A model generated the notes under the pieces. That model was not told the origin of the DNA. It saw nothing but the letters and a program-made list of their open reading frames with translations, and searched no databases. A stretch of 64,000 bases of DNA from Epiperipatus broadwayi (taxonomy: Eukaryota; Onychophora; Udeonychophora; Euonychophora; Peripatidae): the NCBI GenBank assembly GCA_028023455.1, contig JAQFVV010000022.1:9071100-9135099 (forward strand), read 5' to 3'. A program made the position numbers and the translations under genes. This document shows, piece after piece, positions 32,900 through 45,249 of the stretch; the stretch's first letter is position 1, and each line of letters starts with the position of its first letter.

Positions 32900-35180
32900 T
32901 ATGTCTATCTAGGATTATAGGCAATTTATGTGTATTAAGTTTTCTTTAAAAATAAGTTGTGATAATAACACTAATGAATATCCCATCCAATAACAATGCT
33001 TAATCATCATTTGTTCCTAATTAACAATGATTTACAGTTTATCACAATTTATTCTAGTACAGGAGAGATTACAATTAATCCAAGCACCACTAATTCAAAA
33101 ATTTCTGTTATCCAAATAAAATTATAGGGTATTGTTTTTATTACTATATAAAAAAAATTCCTGATGCATATATAAATACATTATGTATTTCAACGTGTTT
33201 ATATCGTTAGTAATAAAATAACTTTATACAGTTTATAAAATGCATCTTAATATACAAACTATGGATAGTACAATTAATGACAAATTTTCGACAAAGTTTG
33301 ACTTTATAATGAAAGTAGAAAGACTTATTGTTGAAATCTAAAAAATCCACAAATCTAAAAATTTTGAAATCACAGATTTCGGATTAATAATAATTTATTA
33401 TATCTCAATTTTAAATCTCTATCATGGGCTTTAATGGTTTACTTTATTTAATGGCAGTAAATGCTGAAAGTACGCTCAGATAAACATGCAAAATATATGC
33501 GTTTATTACTTAGATAAATATATAAGAATTTCGTATGTTTGTTTATTTTTTTTTTTAGAATAATTAAATAAAATATAAATTTGATTTTCAAAAATGATAA
33601 ATTGAAAATGACAAAAGTTATTTTGTTAAATTATATTCAGAAAGCAACCCTCGTCAGGATAAAAAAAAAAATCTAAATAAATGTAAGAGCTGTGACTCTT
33701 AGTGGAACTTTACTTAACATTCAGTTCTGAAAGAATAATAGACAGAGTTAATTGAGAACTCCTTAGGGATAAATAAAAAGTTGAAAATGAAAGAATATGG
33801 GAAAGTTTTTATAAAAATCATTTTTCCCTAGTAATGGAGGCAGCGGATATAGGTTAAAAAGCAATTTAATTTTATATAAGTATAACGGAAGAAAGAAGGT
33901 TGATTGAACAGGAAAAGCAGAAAGAAATTATAATAAAAACTGCAGGAAAAATGTTTTAAGAATTTGATAAAAAAAGAATGGGAGACTTCCAGAAAAAATA
34001 CTAATGGAAAACTCCAGGAGTTAACCTTATTGAAACATGAGGCAGAAATAGTTATTCAACTATTTCAGATCTTATTTTTAAAATCGTTGAATTTGATTTA
34101 AGCAAAGTAAACACAAATATATACAAATGTTTTCATCGAAACACATACATAAAATATACGTGCGAAATGTTTCAGCATTGAATGTATAGATATGGTTAAA
34201 CAAACCAGACACTTATTATTTTATTAATTTATATATGTATGTATGTATATTTTGAAAATTCAAAATAATTATGACCATTAACTGTATAAAGTATATGATG
34301 AAAATTATTAAGTATAAAGTTAATTTAATAAATTTTTATTATGTTGAAATTCATTTGTATGAACTTCATAATATTATGTTTGGTCATAGTTTAAAGGCTG
34401 TACAAAAGAAATAGAATGCCATTACCTCATTTATCAGATCTGCTATTCAATGCAATCTTCTTACTAGAGATATCGGCTAATTTATTAACTAGTAGAAGCA
34501 GATCGGTCAATGTTGGGGTCATATTCACAATGATTTAAACAAAACTGGATTCTTGACTTATGATTTATTTATGTTTTTATTCTTGCAATATATTAAAATA
34601 TTTTTGAAAATTTCTGAACACTTTTATAATAACTCTATATTGAGCAGATTTTTTGTTCAAATGTTTTTCTTAATCACTAAATCATATACATGAATAAACA
34701 TTTATTTTATAACGTCTTGCGTGCGATTATAATTACAATAGAATGACAGCCTGTTAAGCTAATTGCGCAGACGCTGTGAGAATGTTATTAATAAATGAAT
34801 ACCTTCGAACAACCACATGATATAGTATTTGTATAAGAGTAAAAAGGAATCCTTTTACTCTTACGACTCAAATGTTTATAAATGAGCAAATCTGAAGTAG
34901 TTGTAATGAAGGCGTGACTACATAATAGTCACTTTAAATCACTAAGTAAAAATGATCAGTGATTAATAAAAGCAATTATCTTATGTATCGTGGTATAGTT
35001 ATATGAGGAAGTTATTGGTTTATGTTAGGCATAATTAATAATATTATTATTTTATGACTCCAGTGTTCACTCATTTTTTAATTGACATCTTAAAGTAATC
35101 TGCCAATTAAAATTCATGTGACATTCAATGTTAGACTTTAAAGAAACCCGAAATGTTCTTGTAGCTCCTTTTATTATTGT
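32900..35180. other. AT-rich DNA, no gene recognised
   Basis: At about 33,455-33,490 TTAATGGCAGT followed by CTGAAAGTACGCTCAG resembles the Penelope-like 3' tail motif. A hairpin (AAGAGTAAAAAGGA against TCCTTTTACTCTT) is at about 34,837-34,865. No gene motif was found. Confidence 0.4.
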
Positions 35181-35184
35181 TCTA

Positions 35185-35645
35185 AAACATATCATCACCA
35201 TCATCATTTTTAACTATTACTCCACTACAGGTTGAACATCTCTCTAAGTTTAATCTAGTTTCTCCAATACAGTACTCTAGCTATTATGCATTTATCTTAT
35301 ATGTAGATTTTTTTAGAATCTTTGATAATCCCTTGAGATCCAGTTGAAGACTTTAACTATTCATTTATTATCACATTTTCTAAGAATATGTCCAACCCAG
35401 CTTTCTTAATTCTTTGAATGATGTCAGTGATGCTTTCTTACTGATGTATTTTGCTTTTGATTCCCCCTTTTTATGACCAATGTAGATATCTCCATACTTC
35501 ATTGAGGGGTTGTTAAAAGACATATTAAAAACTTTGTTCAAACACATTGGCATATATTAAAAATCTTATTCAAATGTATTGGTATATTTCCTTTTAATAT
35601 TGTTATTTCTACCAAAGTATTTCATCTAAGTTTATTTAAAATAAA
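35185..35645 (-). pseudogene. RTE-type LINE 3' end (relic)
   Basis: The plus-strand text ATTACTCCACTACAGGTTGA, CATCTCTCTAAGTTTAATCT and CTTTGAATGATGTCAGTGAT mirrors the minus-strand 3' end of the full RTE at 57.45-57.75 kb. Further along, CACATTGGCATAT, TTCCTTTTAATATTGTTATTTC and TACCAAAGTATTTCATC match the region of CLKRKVFNKC and GWSAFGRNN. It is highly diverged and has a duplicated piece near 35,520-35,590. Confidence 0.7.
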
Positions 35646-35649
35646 ATAT

Positions 35650-38065
35650 CTATTTATATTGAGAGAAATTCAATTGATGTGTAGTTTCTGTAAATTCATA
35701 CCTGAAGAGTAAATATAGATTCTTATATAATTAATGGAGTCTTTATCTATACATGTTAAGGTGATGGTTTTCAGTATTTAAAGGTGATATTAAAACATGC
35801 ATTGTGAAAGATTATTTACAAGTTTTCAACAAAAGAAATACCTTCAGTAAAATAACTAACTTTTTAAGTCCATGTCAAAAGTTTATGGCCTCCTCTCCAT
35901 AACATCATTTTGACTTTAAAAAAAAAAAAAATCAAATTTAGTTTTTTATTAAGTTAAAATTTTTAATTTTGACAATAGAAAATACATTTATGCAATCTGT
36001 TACATTAAGAGATTTGATGGTTTTGCTTTTTATAAATAGTTTATTTAAATCAGGTAATTTATTCGACTCATAAAACTTCTTAAACATTTTTATTTTATTT
36101 TTAGACAGAGACGATTCACTACTTGCTACAGTCATTGGGAATAGTTAATAAAAGCATTATTGCTTAGCAAATTTTGTTAACTGAGGATAGTATTGACTAA
36201 TTATTTTATAATAATTAAGAATGATAGATCTGCATATGTAGTAATTTCATTTTTAAATACAATACTTAACATATGTAAATGTAAAGTAAAATCCTTTGTA
36301 ATATTATTAACATATTTTTGTAAAAAAAAAAAAAAATTGCTAGCTAAATTAATTAATTTTCAAATAAAAAGAGTACGTTTTCATAAATATAAAAGAAAAT
36401 ATATTTTTTTCCTCCTTTGAAATGATGTAATTTCCATTTATAATTATATCTAATGGAAGGTAATAAAGTTTGTTTAAGAATGGTGTTTAATGTCTATAAT
36501 TGTTTCATCTTCAGAAAAGTTGCCAAAATACATATTGAGATAATTTCAGATTTGTCAATAAATATTATATTATTAATTTGCTCATTATTTTAAGTATTCA
36601 TAAATGTAAAAAATTGTAAACATTATTATCATCGTCATTGTTTATATGAACTTTCATTTCATTTACATCTATTTATTTGAACCCTTTGACATATTTAGAT
36701 ACACAATTATATGAATTATGAATTTTATGTAAAAATGAGCTTCTGATATTTTGATAAGGCTTCATTTAAAAATGTGGGTTTCTTCCATCATTTAGTAGAA
36801 ATAATTATATTGTTAGTTATCTAAGAAACACTCAGAAATAATTTATAAACTTGTTTCTGCTCTCTTCAGTTATGATTATCCAAAATTATGATAATGAAAA
36901 TACAGTGAACAAAATAAAATGTTCACATCCTCATTATTGTTATAGAATGTAATATTACAGATTTTTAAAACAGCTGACACACATACGTTGCTGATAACTT
37001 ATATTAACATCTAGAAAATTGTGGTGTAGTAAATCTAAGATTTCGCGCTGTAATATCATAAATTAATAACTCAGTGAGTAATAAATGTATATGTTTATAT
37101 ATTCATGCTTTCAAGCCAAGATGCTTAAGACTGGCTTATATATATAAAAGTTAAGTAAAAGAGAAGAGTGGTATCACTCTTTTCTTGTCGAAAAATCTCT
37201 GTCATGTGTCTAGGCCTGATCGCTCCTCAGACTGCTCTTTTAACAGCTATTGGCTGTCTGAAAGTAATAGTAAGGCCCATGTGGAAGAATAGAAACCTTC
37301 CAGTCATTACTAATTTAATATCAACATGCGATTTAAACAAAATATTATTTCTGAGCTAATGTAATACACAATTGTTAATAACAACATCCACAGAAAAAAT
37401 AGTTATTTTTTTTTTTTTAAAATTATTCAGCCTTATTACTGCATAGCATGTTTTCAATATAACAAGTATAAAATCATGGCTTATAGTAATATGTAATATT
37501 TAATATTACTACAAACCATGAATATGGTATTCATGTTACATTGAAAGCATGCTAGGCAGTAATAAAGCTGAATGTTTTTTTTTAAAAAACTACCTTTTCT
37601 GTAAAAGCTTTCTTTAATAGTCATGGATTATAAGATGCATAAAAATGTGTGGAACAGTTTTGAATTTGTGAGTGTTTACTCAATACATTTTAGCAGTCAA
37701 TAAGTGAGCATTGATTTAATCAATAAACAATTGGTTTCAAGTAAAGATAAAATTTAGTACTGTTTAATGCAGAAAATAATCATTTAATAAAAAATATAAT
37801 GAATATTTTTAATACAAGTTTATTGCTAATTGAAAAGAGAATGGAGGCTTGAACAGTAAATGTGGTTTGTGTGAAAATAAAAATATTGAAGAAAAGTAAT
37901 CTGGTGGTTTATTCCTCAACAATCCAGAAGTTTAAGCATCAGATATGGAAGAGTTCAAATTATGATTCTAGGGTCTATCATTCAAATATTTGATATAAGA
38001 AGTACTAAAACTGGTATAACAATACTTGAATTTTGGACCCCAAAAATTAGTAGTGAATATTTATA
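35650..38065. other. AT-rich DNA with one less AT-rich patch, no gene recognised
   Basis: The patch at 37,140-37,300 starts with a TATATATATAAAAG string, then a perfect hairpin AAGAGTGGTATCACTCTT, then a GC-richer stretch whose minus strand has a CAGCCAATAG box. I considered a small RNA gene and an exon but recognise neither. The rest is featureless. Confidence 0.35.
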
Positions 38066-38074
38066 TACATGTGT

Positions 38075-38168
38075 GTGTGTGTAATAAAACCAAGTGATAA
38101 ATTACATGACCTATATAGCTTGTGATTATCAATATATAATAAAGAGAAAATATTTCTAAACAAGTTTA

Positions 38169-38202
<34 letters not shown>

Positions 38203-38870
38203 TTATTATGATAAATGCTATAAGGGAAAGCATTCAAATCTTTATCTATGATTGTCACCATTCCCAGACCGATTTTGAGATATGGCTCTTTTCAGTGAGG
38301 AGCTAGAACATCAGATTCAAAAATACCAACTCTAACCAAGCATTTATTTAATACTTAACTATTATTTATTAGGGTTATAACATTTATCATAAATAAATAA
38401 AAATAATAATAAAATAAGCTTGTTTAGAAATATTTGTTCTTTATTACAGATTGGTAATTTCAAGCTATATAGGTCATGTGATTTATAATTTGGTTTTATT
38501 ACTATTATAATTTTGGTTATTGAAGCTTTGGCTATAGTAAATTGTTAAGACTATTAATATATGGAGTATCTGAATTTAGTTCAGGCCCATATAGCTATTT
38601 CATTGGAGAGCTGAATTTGAAGACTTTAGATGTCTGAAAGTTTCAGATTTTTTTTTAATAATTAAGTATTAGATAAATGCTTGGTTAATGTTGTATTTTT
38701 GAATCTGATGTCCCAACTCCTCACTAAAGATAGCCACAGCTCAAAACTGGTCTGGAGATGGGGACAATCATAGATAAAGATTTGAATGTTTTCTCTTATA
38801 GCATTTGTCATAAAAAATAATAAAATAAGCTTGTTTAGAAATATTTGCTTTTTATTACATATATATGTAA
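38075..38870. repeat. Nested inverted repeats with family C hammerhead-like relics
   Basis: Two arms (about 38,155-38,350 and 38,650-38,865) are inverted copies sharing AAGCATTCAAATCTTTATCT, GATTGTC, CAGACC and GTGAGGAG on the left and their complements on the right. A second inverted pair (38,080-38,220 with 38,381-38,510) lies inside. Both arms carry decayed family C hammerhead-like segments. Cores read CTGAAAA and CTAAAGA instead of CTGATGA, and GAAA has become CAAA. Confidence 0.6.
38168..38206. repeat. TTA microsatellite
   Basis: Run of about ten ATT units. Confidence 0.9.
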
Positions 38871-38893
38871 TATTTTATGGATCTTTTAGATGG

Positions 38894-39140
38894 AAATATT
38901 TAATATGTGGAGTTATTCATTTATAATTATTTAAAACAGTAGCTAATGAAAACCAACTGCCTCAGGCCAAGGGTTAAAGTAAAACTGTCAGACTGATTGC
39001 ATTTAAAAGAGTTATCTTTTTGACAGTTTTGCTTGAACTCTTGGCTTGAGACAGTTGGATATCATTAGCTATTACTATTATAGGTAAAGTGCTTTCCAAT
39101 TAAGTAATTATAAATAAATAACTCCACATATTAAATATTT
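38894..39140. repeat. Fold-back element, 247 bp, two-step arms
   Basis: The outer arms (38,894-38,928 and 39,106-39,140) are near-exact inverted repeats with AATATTTAATATGTGGAGTT at the edge. The inner arms (TAGCTAATGA, CCAACTG, AAACTGTCA and complements) continue the stem with mismatches. It has the form of a MITE-like fold-back without coding capacity. Confidence 0.7.
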
Positions 39141-39149
39141 GGTCACAAT

Positions 39150-42100
39150 TGGACAGGTACCATAAAATGAATGCATTGCCACGGAAGGTGTTGGAAAATA
39201 AACTAAAAATGAATATTTTTTTTTGTAACCTATTAATTATTTATAAAATCATGATATAATAATTATTAGACTGATTAAATATTTTAGTGTATCTTTATAG
39301 ATGTAACAAAGTAATCTTAATATATTCTTATGTGCACAACTATATTTCAATGTATAATGTATAAACGAGTGTGTTTATTCAAATATGGCTAGCACTTAAC
39401 TCTCATTTTCAGATTAAGGTAAAGTTAAAATAAATTAATTCTCAGGGTTCTTAACTAAATGTGATTAAATTATTTATCTAATGAAAGAAAATTAATAATT
39501 ATAATTAACTTATTCCAGATATGATCAAGATATCAAATGTATTTTGTTGTACCCTATCAAGATTTATTGAATTTTATATTACAATTAAAGAGAAAAATAA
39601 TAAGTGATGTAAATGGATTTAATAAAGAAAAGTAATTTAATAAAGTGTAAATATGATTTCTTTTACTTCTAAAATGCTTAAAAGGTGATAGATTTCAGAA
39701 ATGATAAACAACTGTATTATAAATATAACAACTACTTAATAATAATCAAGTATAAAATAAAACAACAAAATATTAGCAACAATAAATGTATTTGTAGTAT
39801 CAAAAATTCTCTGAAAAATAATTACAAATATTATTATCAGCTTTCTCTAAATAATGTAACCTTGGGTTGTGAGCATGCTTATGGCCAATGAAATGATGTA
39901 CGCACAAAACACTCTATTAGAAAGACATATTTCATCTAATGTCAACCCTTAATTATAGGTAGATAAGAATGTTTTACAATGTCCTTAATCCTTTTTACAG
40001 TAATAATTAGTCCACTAGTTACATCATTCCTAAAATTGGTTTAGTTCCTCAAATCTTTTAGAAATTAGAAAATTGTTTATGTAGTAGTCATATCAATGCT
40101 ATATAAATATATAACTTTATAAAAATCTGATTTCTGCATCTCCTAGTGGCATGACTTGCAACTTGGTCTAGCTTATTATATGTTAATGTTTTAATATTTA
40201 ATTAGGAACAAACATCAACTAACAAAGGTTAGAATTATTGATATCACTATAGTTTTTTGCTACATAATATAGAAATTATCAAATTTTATATAGCATTTAC
40301 TAGGCATAATTAATATAATATTCCCTGGTGATCCAATTATCTATTCCGGACATTTTATGACCAAATAAGGTAAGGCTCAGAATAAGGACAAATAAAACAT
40401 AAATTAAATATAAAAGGTTTATGGAACTTATAAATTAATTTAACTTAATGCAATTTGTCTCCAATACCCAAATCTAACTAATAGTATAAGTTAGTTACTG
40501 TACTTCTTGTACACCAACATTCTCTTGAAAACTTTATTCATTATCAGTATTTAATGTAAATAGTGTCCAGTAGATGGAATGGATATAGTTAATTGTATAG
40601 TATAATATCTTGAGAAGATCTCAATGGAGATGAAAGCTGGTTTGATAAATATTTGAATATAGTTATTAATAGTCATTTATTTCAATCTTGTTTTGGTTGA
40701 TTATTTATTTATTTATTCATTATAATTACAATAATAATGACTATTATAAAAAATAATTCCACAATATAAGAAACAATTTCAATAAATAACAACCTTTAAC
40801 AGTCAAAAGCATTTTATTTAGATGTACCACACTTTTGAAATAGCATCCAAAGATTATTGGAGTTTTACTGATAATAATAAATCCATATGATGGAATAATC
40901 CATTAGGAAATTAAGATTCAAAGCACATATTAATAGAATGATTTTCTCAAAGATTTGTGATAAATTAAAATTATTGCTCATAATCAGTTTGCATGGTTGT
41001 AACAATTAATCCTTTTAAAAATATTTTATTTAACACATTATAACATCTCTGTCATATTTCATGATTATAGCAATAATAATTATCGATCCATTATCCTTAG
41101 CCTGATATTTTGCCCAAAAATAAGAAAGTTAATTCTTTGGAAAGCAATAAGTGAATAGTATTCTAATGTTTAGTGTTTATCATATACATTAAATACAACA
41201 GTTTGATGATCCATTAATTAAGCAAATTAAATTTCCTGCTGTAGTTCAGGCTCTTTTATTAACACATAAATAATCCATTGAATTGAATTACTTTCACTAA
41301 TCTTCCATAAGATTTTAAACAGATTTCATATGTGAACACTTATATGGTAAATATTAATCCATAATTTATACCAAAGCTTTTAAAAAACACTTACTAAATC
41401 TATGAAAGGCAATTCAAAGTAAATTATTCCAACTTCAAATAAAAGAGAGGAATAATTTTTGAAAATATTTTGTATTGAAGCAGTCAATCTTAGCTTAAGA
41501 TTGAGCTTCATGTTTCCACCTACTAACCCATATTCAAACCCTATTTCCCATCCTGCTCTTTTTGTCATTTATATATATTTGAGATGCGCGCCTAAATTAT
41601 AAAATTTTAATGTTTCAATAACATTTTTTAAAATTATTATTAATTCTTTTTTATTAAATTAAAGTATGTAGGTGTGGCTCAAATATATCTATATATAGGA
41701 GCAAAATACTAACAAAATATTGATTTTTTAAAATATTTTATTATATGTCATTTATACAACTTTTTCTTTTTAAAGTACTTTTTTCCCCCAATTAAACTGT
41801 ATTTTATAAAATCCAAGATGGGAGATGCGACTGTTAATAAAATAATTAAAGGGTTGGAAACACTATTGTTTTAATCTGAGGAAGGTATTTTTAATTAAAG
41901 TTTTCACTTAAAATAAAATGGGATTAAGATTAACGATTTGCTTTTGTTATAAATATTTTTGTCAAATCTATTTCTAATATGAAAATAGATTTAAATTTAT
42001 TTTTGGAATGTTATCTAACAGTTGCATCTTTCAAAAAAAAACAATGAACAAAGAAATGTAAAATTTTTGTTAGATCAGAGATTAGATTTTAAGGCTAAAA

Positions 42101-42230
42101 CTAAGTAATTAAAAGCATTCCAGAAATACCTGGGCAGAGTATAAAATAGCCAAATTTTAAATCACCAATCGATTAGCTACTATTGAAAGAACTGCAGTGA
42201 ACATAATCCAAGCTGGTTTAAAATGTAAGC
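39150..42230. other. AT-rich DNA, no gene recognised
   Basis: No repeat family match or coding motif was found in this stretch. A short hairpin (TCAATCTTAGCTTAAGATTGA) is at 41,485-41,505. Confidence 0.5.
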
Positions 42231-42234
42231 ATAG

Positions 42235-42530
42235 AAAGCTCATTACCTTTCTGACCCATGAGGGTTATCTGCCGCCATCGTGTCATTATGCTCCCATGAA
42301 ATGAAGTAAAAGCCCAATGGAGAACTTTAGAGTGCTGAATAAAAGCTCGCTGTCACATAAGAACTGCCATGCATGAGCTGGACTTTTTAATATGGACTCT
42401 TAAAATGGTGCAAGGTAAATCCAATGGAGAACTTTAGAGTGCTGAATAAAAGCTCGCTGTCACATAAGAACTGCCATGCATGAGCTGGACTTTTTAATAT
42501 GGACTCTTAAAATGGTGCAAGGTAAATTAT
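42235..42530. promoter_or_regulatory. Candidate conserved non-coding element, partly duplicated
   Basis: The block is less AT-rich and more complex than its neighbours and matches no repeat family here. It carries site-like strings such as GCTGTCA (TALE-type TGACAG on the reverse), ATAAAAGCTCGCTG, ATGCATGAG and CCGCCATCGTG. It has no open frame of note. The looks are those of a developmental enhancer-type conserved element, but I cannot compare genomes, so this stays inference. Confidence 0.3.
42314..42527. repeat. Exact tandem duplication, unit 107 bp
   Basis: The unit beginning CCAATGGAGAACTTTAGAGT and ending CAAGGTAAAT is present at 42,314-42,420 and again at 42,421-42,527. I see no difference between the copies, so the duplication is recent, under constraint, or an assembly artefact. 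Confidence 0.9.
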
Positions 42531-42544
42531 TTCAAACTGTCACC

Positions 42545-43425
42545 ATTGAAACTAAATCTAGCTTGCCTAACTAGTCACAAACTCTACTATCAATTTCTCC
42601 TAATGTATAAGTTAATTTTGTAATTTTTTTCTAATATGTAAATTGCTTTCATATAATTTTTATAAATTTAAATCTCTCTCATATGCTCTAACTTTCTTTA
42701 ACCTTGGTGCGGTCATTTATTTATTACTTGATTTTATATATATGCTTTTTTTTATTAATATGCCAATCTCAAACAATCTGATGAGTTGAATTGTGTAAAA
42801 TCTTTTCTTTCTTTTTAAGTAAACTTTCATCAATCAAGATTATTAATTTTCCCTTAAAATATAATGTATTGTTAATTAATATGCTGGCCAGATTGCTTTA
42901 TGAGTCAACATTTTATTTATGTTTTAGTATAAAAAAATATATTTGTTTAACTCTGTATTTTCTACCCGGGGTGAATCCAGAACTCAAGCTAATTAATGCT
43001 TTGAAACCTTATTTATGTTATTCAATTCTGAAAAGGTTTAGTTTTATATAACTGCTAGTTTTATTTTTACATACTCTTAAAATAACAAATACAGTACTTA
43101 TATATTCCAGTTATTGTAAAATCAATGAAGGTCGGATTGATTTATTTTAAATAACAGAAAAGGGAAGAGGGTAAATCTTAATGTTTCTTTTACTAGAGAA
43201 AATCTTAACATATATTTCATTTAGGGAAATCTATATATATATTCTAGTGGCATAGCAAATTAATTATGTAAATTATGGCATTCAAACAAGAGTCATTTAT
43301 TTTTAAAGCAGTAAATCTTAGTCAATGTCATTAGTGACATTTATCCGTACTGCGTTACTGACATTTGGCCTTATCTTCATGTTTATATATAAGTGCTTCT
43401 TAATCTGGGGTTGTGACAAGTTCAA
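42545..43425. other. AT-rich DNA, no gene recognised
   Basis: No supported feature was found. An open frame at 42,791-43,051 is Phe/Ile/Leu-rich with no motif. Confidence 0.45.
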
Positions 43426-43429
43426 ACCC

Positions 43430-43700
43430 ATAGATTTCTTCTCATATCCTGTCTGTCCTGAGAATAGTTGATCTACCCAGGACCATTTATTTCATATAAA
43501 AAGGCCTCTGGCGGTGATTCCCTAAGTCTGGCACACGCTATGGCTATCCACTTTCTTCGTACAAAAAGGCCTGCACATTGGCGATGTCCATGGCATGCCT
43601 ATCCCCTTCATCTTTCATCCAGAAGCATGACCTTTCCTGTTATTTCTTGGTTATTATGTCAGCACCGCAAACTTCTTTATATTATTATTTCTCTTGCTTC
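43430..43700. other. Unidentified GC-richer segment with internal repeat
   Basis: AAAAAGGCCT occurs twice (about 43,499 and 43,565), each followed by a similar stretch with GGCGATG/GGCGGTG and CTATCC. The plus strand stays open over 43,468-43,704 (79 codons including stop), and the minus strand gives pieces such as WMKDEGDRHAMDIANVQ. I cannot assign either reading to a family. It may be part of an unrecognised transposon. Confidence 0.3.
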
Positions 43701-43709
43701 ATGACCCAG

Positions 43710-44990
43710 TTTTAATGCTCTAATATTAAAATTGTGCTCTGCTCAAAAATATATATAAATGCCAACTATTTTTAGTTTTATTAATTAAATTTCTTTCAGT
43801 CTTATACAATCCCACCATCCTAACTTATTCCTGAATTTAAGAGTATCTATATACTTTGGGGGAAATAAAGCATTCTTCTTACCAGCGCTAATTAAAAGAA
43901 GTTTCATTAAGTATTTTGTCATATAATCAGATATGTTTTCAAATATATTTTATTTATTTTCACGACCATAATGGTATGAAAATATTCTGTATTATATCTG
44001 TAATAAATCTCGGAACGCTCTCGAAATAATGTTAGTCACCATGTTTCAGAACCATATATAAAAGCGTTAATAGCAATTTATGTAAATTCTTTCTAATAAT
44101 CGATTGGCATTTTAATACTGTATCCACCAAAGATGTGTGTTAATGTATATCTCTTATTTAATTAATAAAAGAGCATATGAGAAATAATAGCATGAATGAC
44201 ACTATGTAATCATCTATCGCTTGCTCATTCATGCACATACTAATGTTTGCAATCAATTTATAAATGTATGAAAACAATTTGTCACTATATTAAACTAATT
44301 TTTATTATCTAACTTGTCTGAGTAGTTCGAATTTCTCTTTTCTCCACTTCCAAAAGTACAGCCATGCTTATATATATTTTAGTTTAGTCATAGTTAATAA
44401 ATGTCTCAATGTCTTCTCCACTTTTCTAGTGGGCCAGATTAAAATTAATTCTCATGTACCATCACTATTATGTTATTCATTAGGTGTTAGATCTGGGGCT
44501 TAGACAGTGGGTTCAAATTCAGGTTGGTCCCTGACCTAAATCTCGGGCTTGATTGGGTTTGAAGTACATTTTGTGAGTTCCAGCTCATGTTAGATGGATA
44601 AACATGTTTTGACCAGTACAGTATGCAGCAACATCTCATAAGCAATTTTATAAATTCCATTGATGATGTAAAACATTTAAATTTGATTTCTTTTTAAATA
44701 TATAAATTTATTAAGCGCTAGCAGATGATTTAATAATAACATGAAAGACTAGAACCTTTGATAGAAGCACCTTAAAATGCTTATGTAACAGCCAGTCAGA
44801 TGTAATAATGACTGTATGTGGAACTCTCAATTCAAGAACCCAAGCCAGGGCATGGGAAAAAGATGGGACCCACCTTCTTCTATACTTAAAAATTATATAT
44901 AAATAAGTCAGACTCAAGCATTCTTTTTAAATAACTTTTGATGATAATCCTTATTGTTGTTGTAATTTATCCATTTAGGCTAATGAGAAT
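43710..44990. other. AT-rich DNA, no gene recognised
   Basis: At about 44,480-44,540 GGTGTTAGATC and GTGGGTTCAAATTC could be a decayed tRNA-like A-box and B-box pair, but spacing and flanks give no firm support. Nothing else is seen. Confidence 0.4.
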
Positions 44991-44997
44991 AAAGCAT

Positions 44998-45240
44998 AAT
45001 AAGATTACCAAACTTTCCATATGCTAGTGTCACCAAGTACAAACCTTTGTAATAAATGGATGCAGGAAGGTTTGTGCATAAAGTCCCTATCTAATGCCTA
45101 CTTATCCAACATCCCCAGACTAGTTTCTAGCATCACTTGGTGGCACTATTGTATGGAGTTTGGTATTCTTATTAATAGTATGTGTAAGCGTATGAAATGG
45201 TGATCATGTGATATTTTGAGAATAAAACATTTTGCCAGCT
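44998..45240. repeat. Family C repeat, deleted and folded back
   Basis: The left arm (AAACTTTCCATATGCTAGTG, CACCAAGTACAAACC) and right arm (CACTTGGTGGCACTATTGTA, GGAGTTTGG) are inverted family C ends. Between them lies TCCCCAGACTAGTTTCTAGC (45,112-45,131), the minus-strand half of a hammerhead-like motif whose CTGATGA half is deleted. The right flank TGGTGATCATGTGATATTTT is the outer end. Confidence 0.6.
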
Positions 45241-45249
45241 AGGCAAAAT

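Noticed and set aside
37168-37359. A spliceosomal or spliced-leader RNA gene
   Set aside because: The hairpin and upstream TATA-like string were suggestive, but no Sm site or diagnostic U1, U2, U4, U5, U6 or spliced-leader sequence could be matched.
42791-43051. An 86-residue protein gene
   Set aside because: The composition is that of translated AT-rich DNA with no motif, and no flanking signals support expression.
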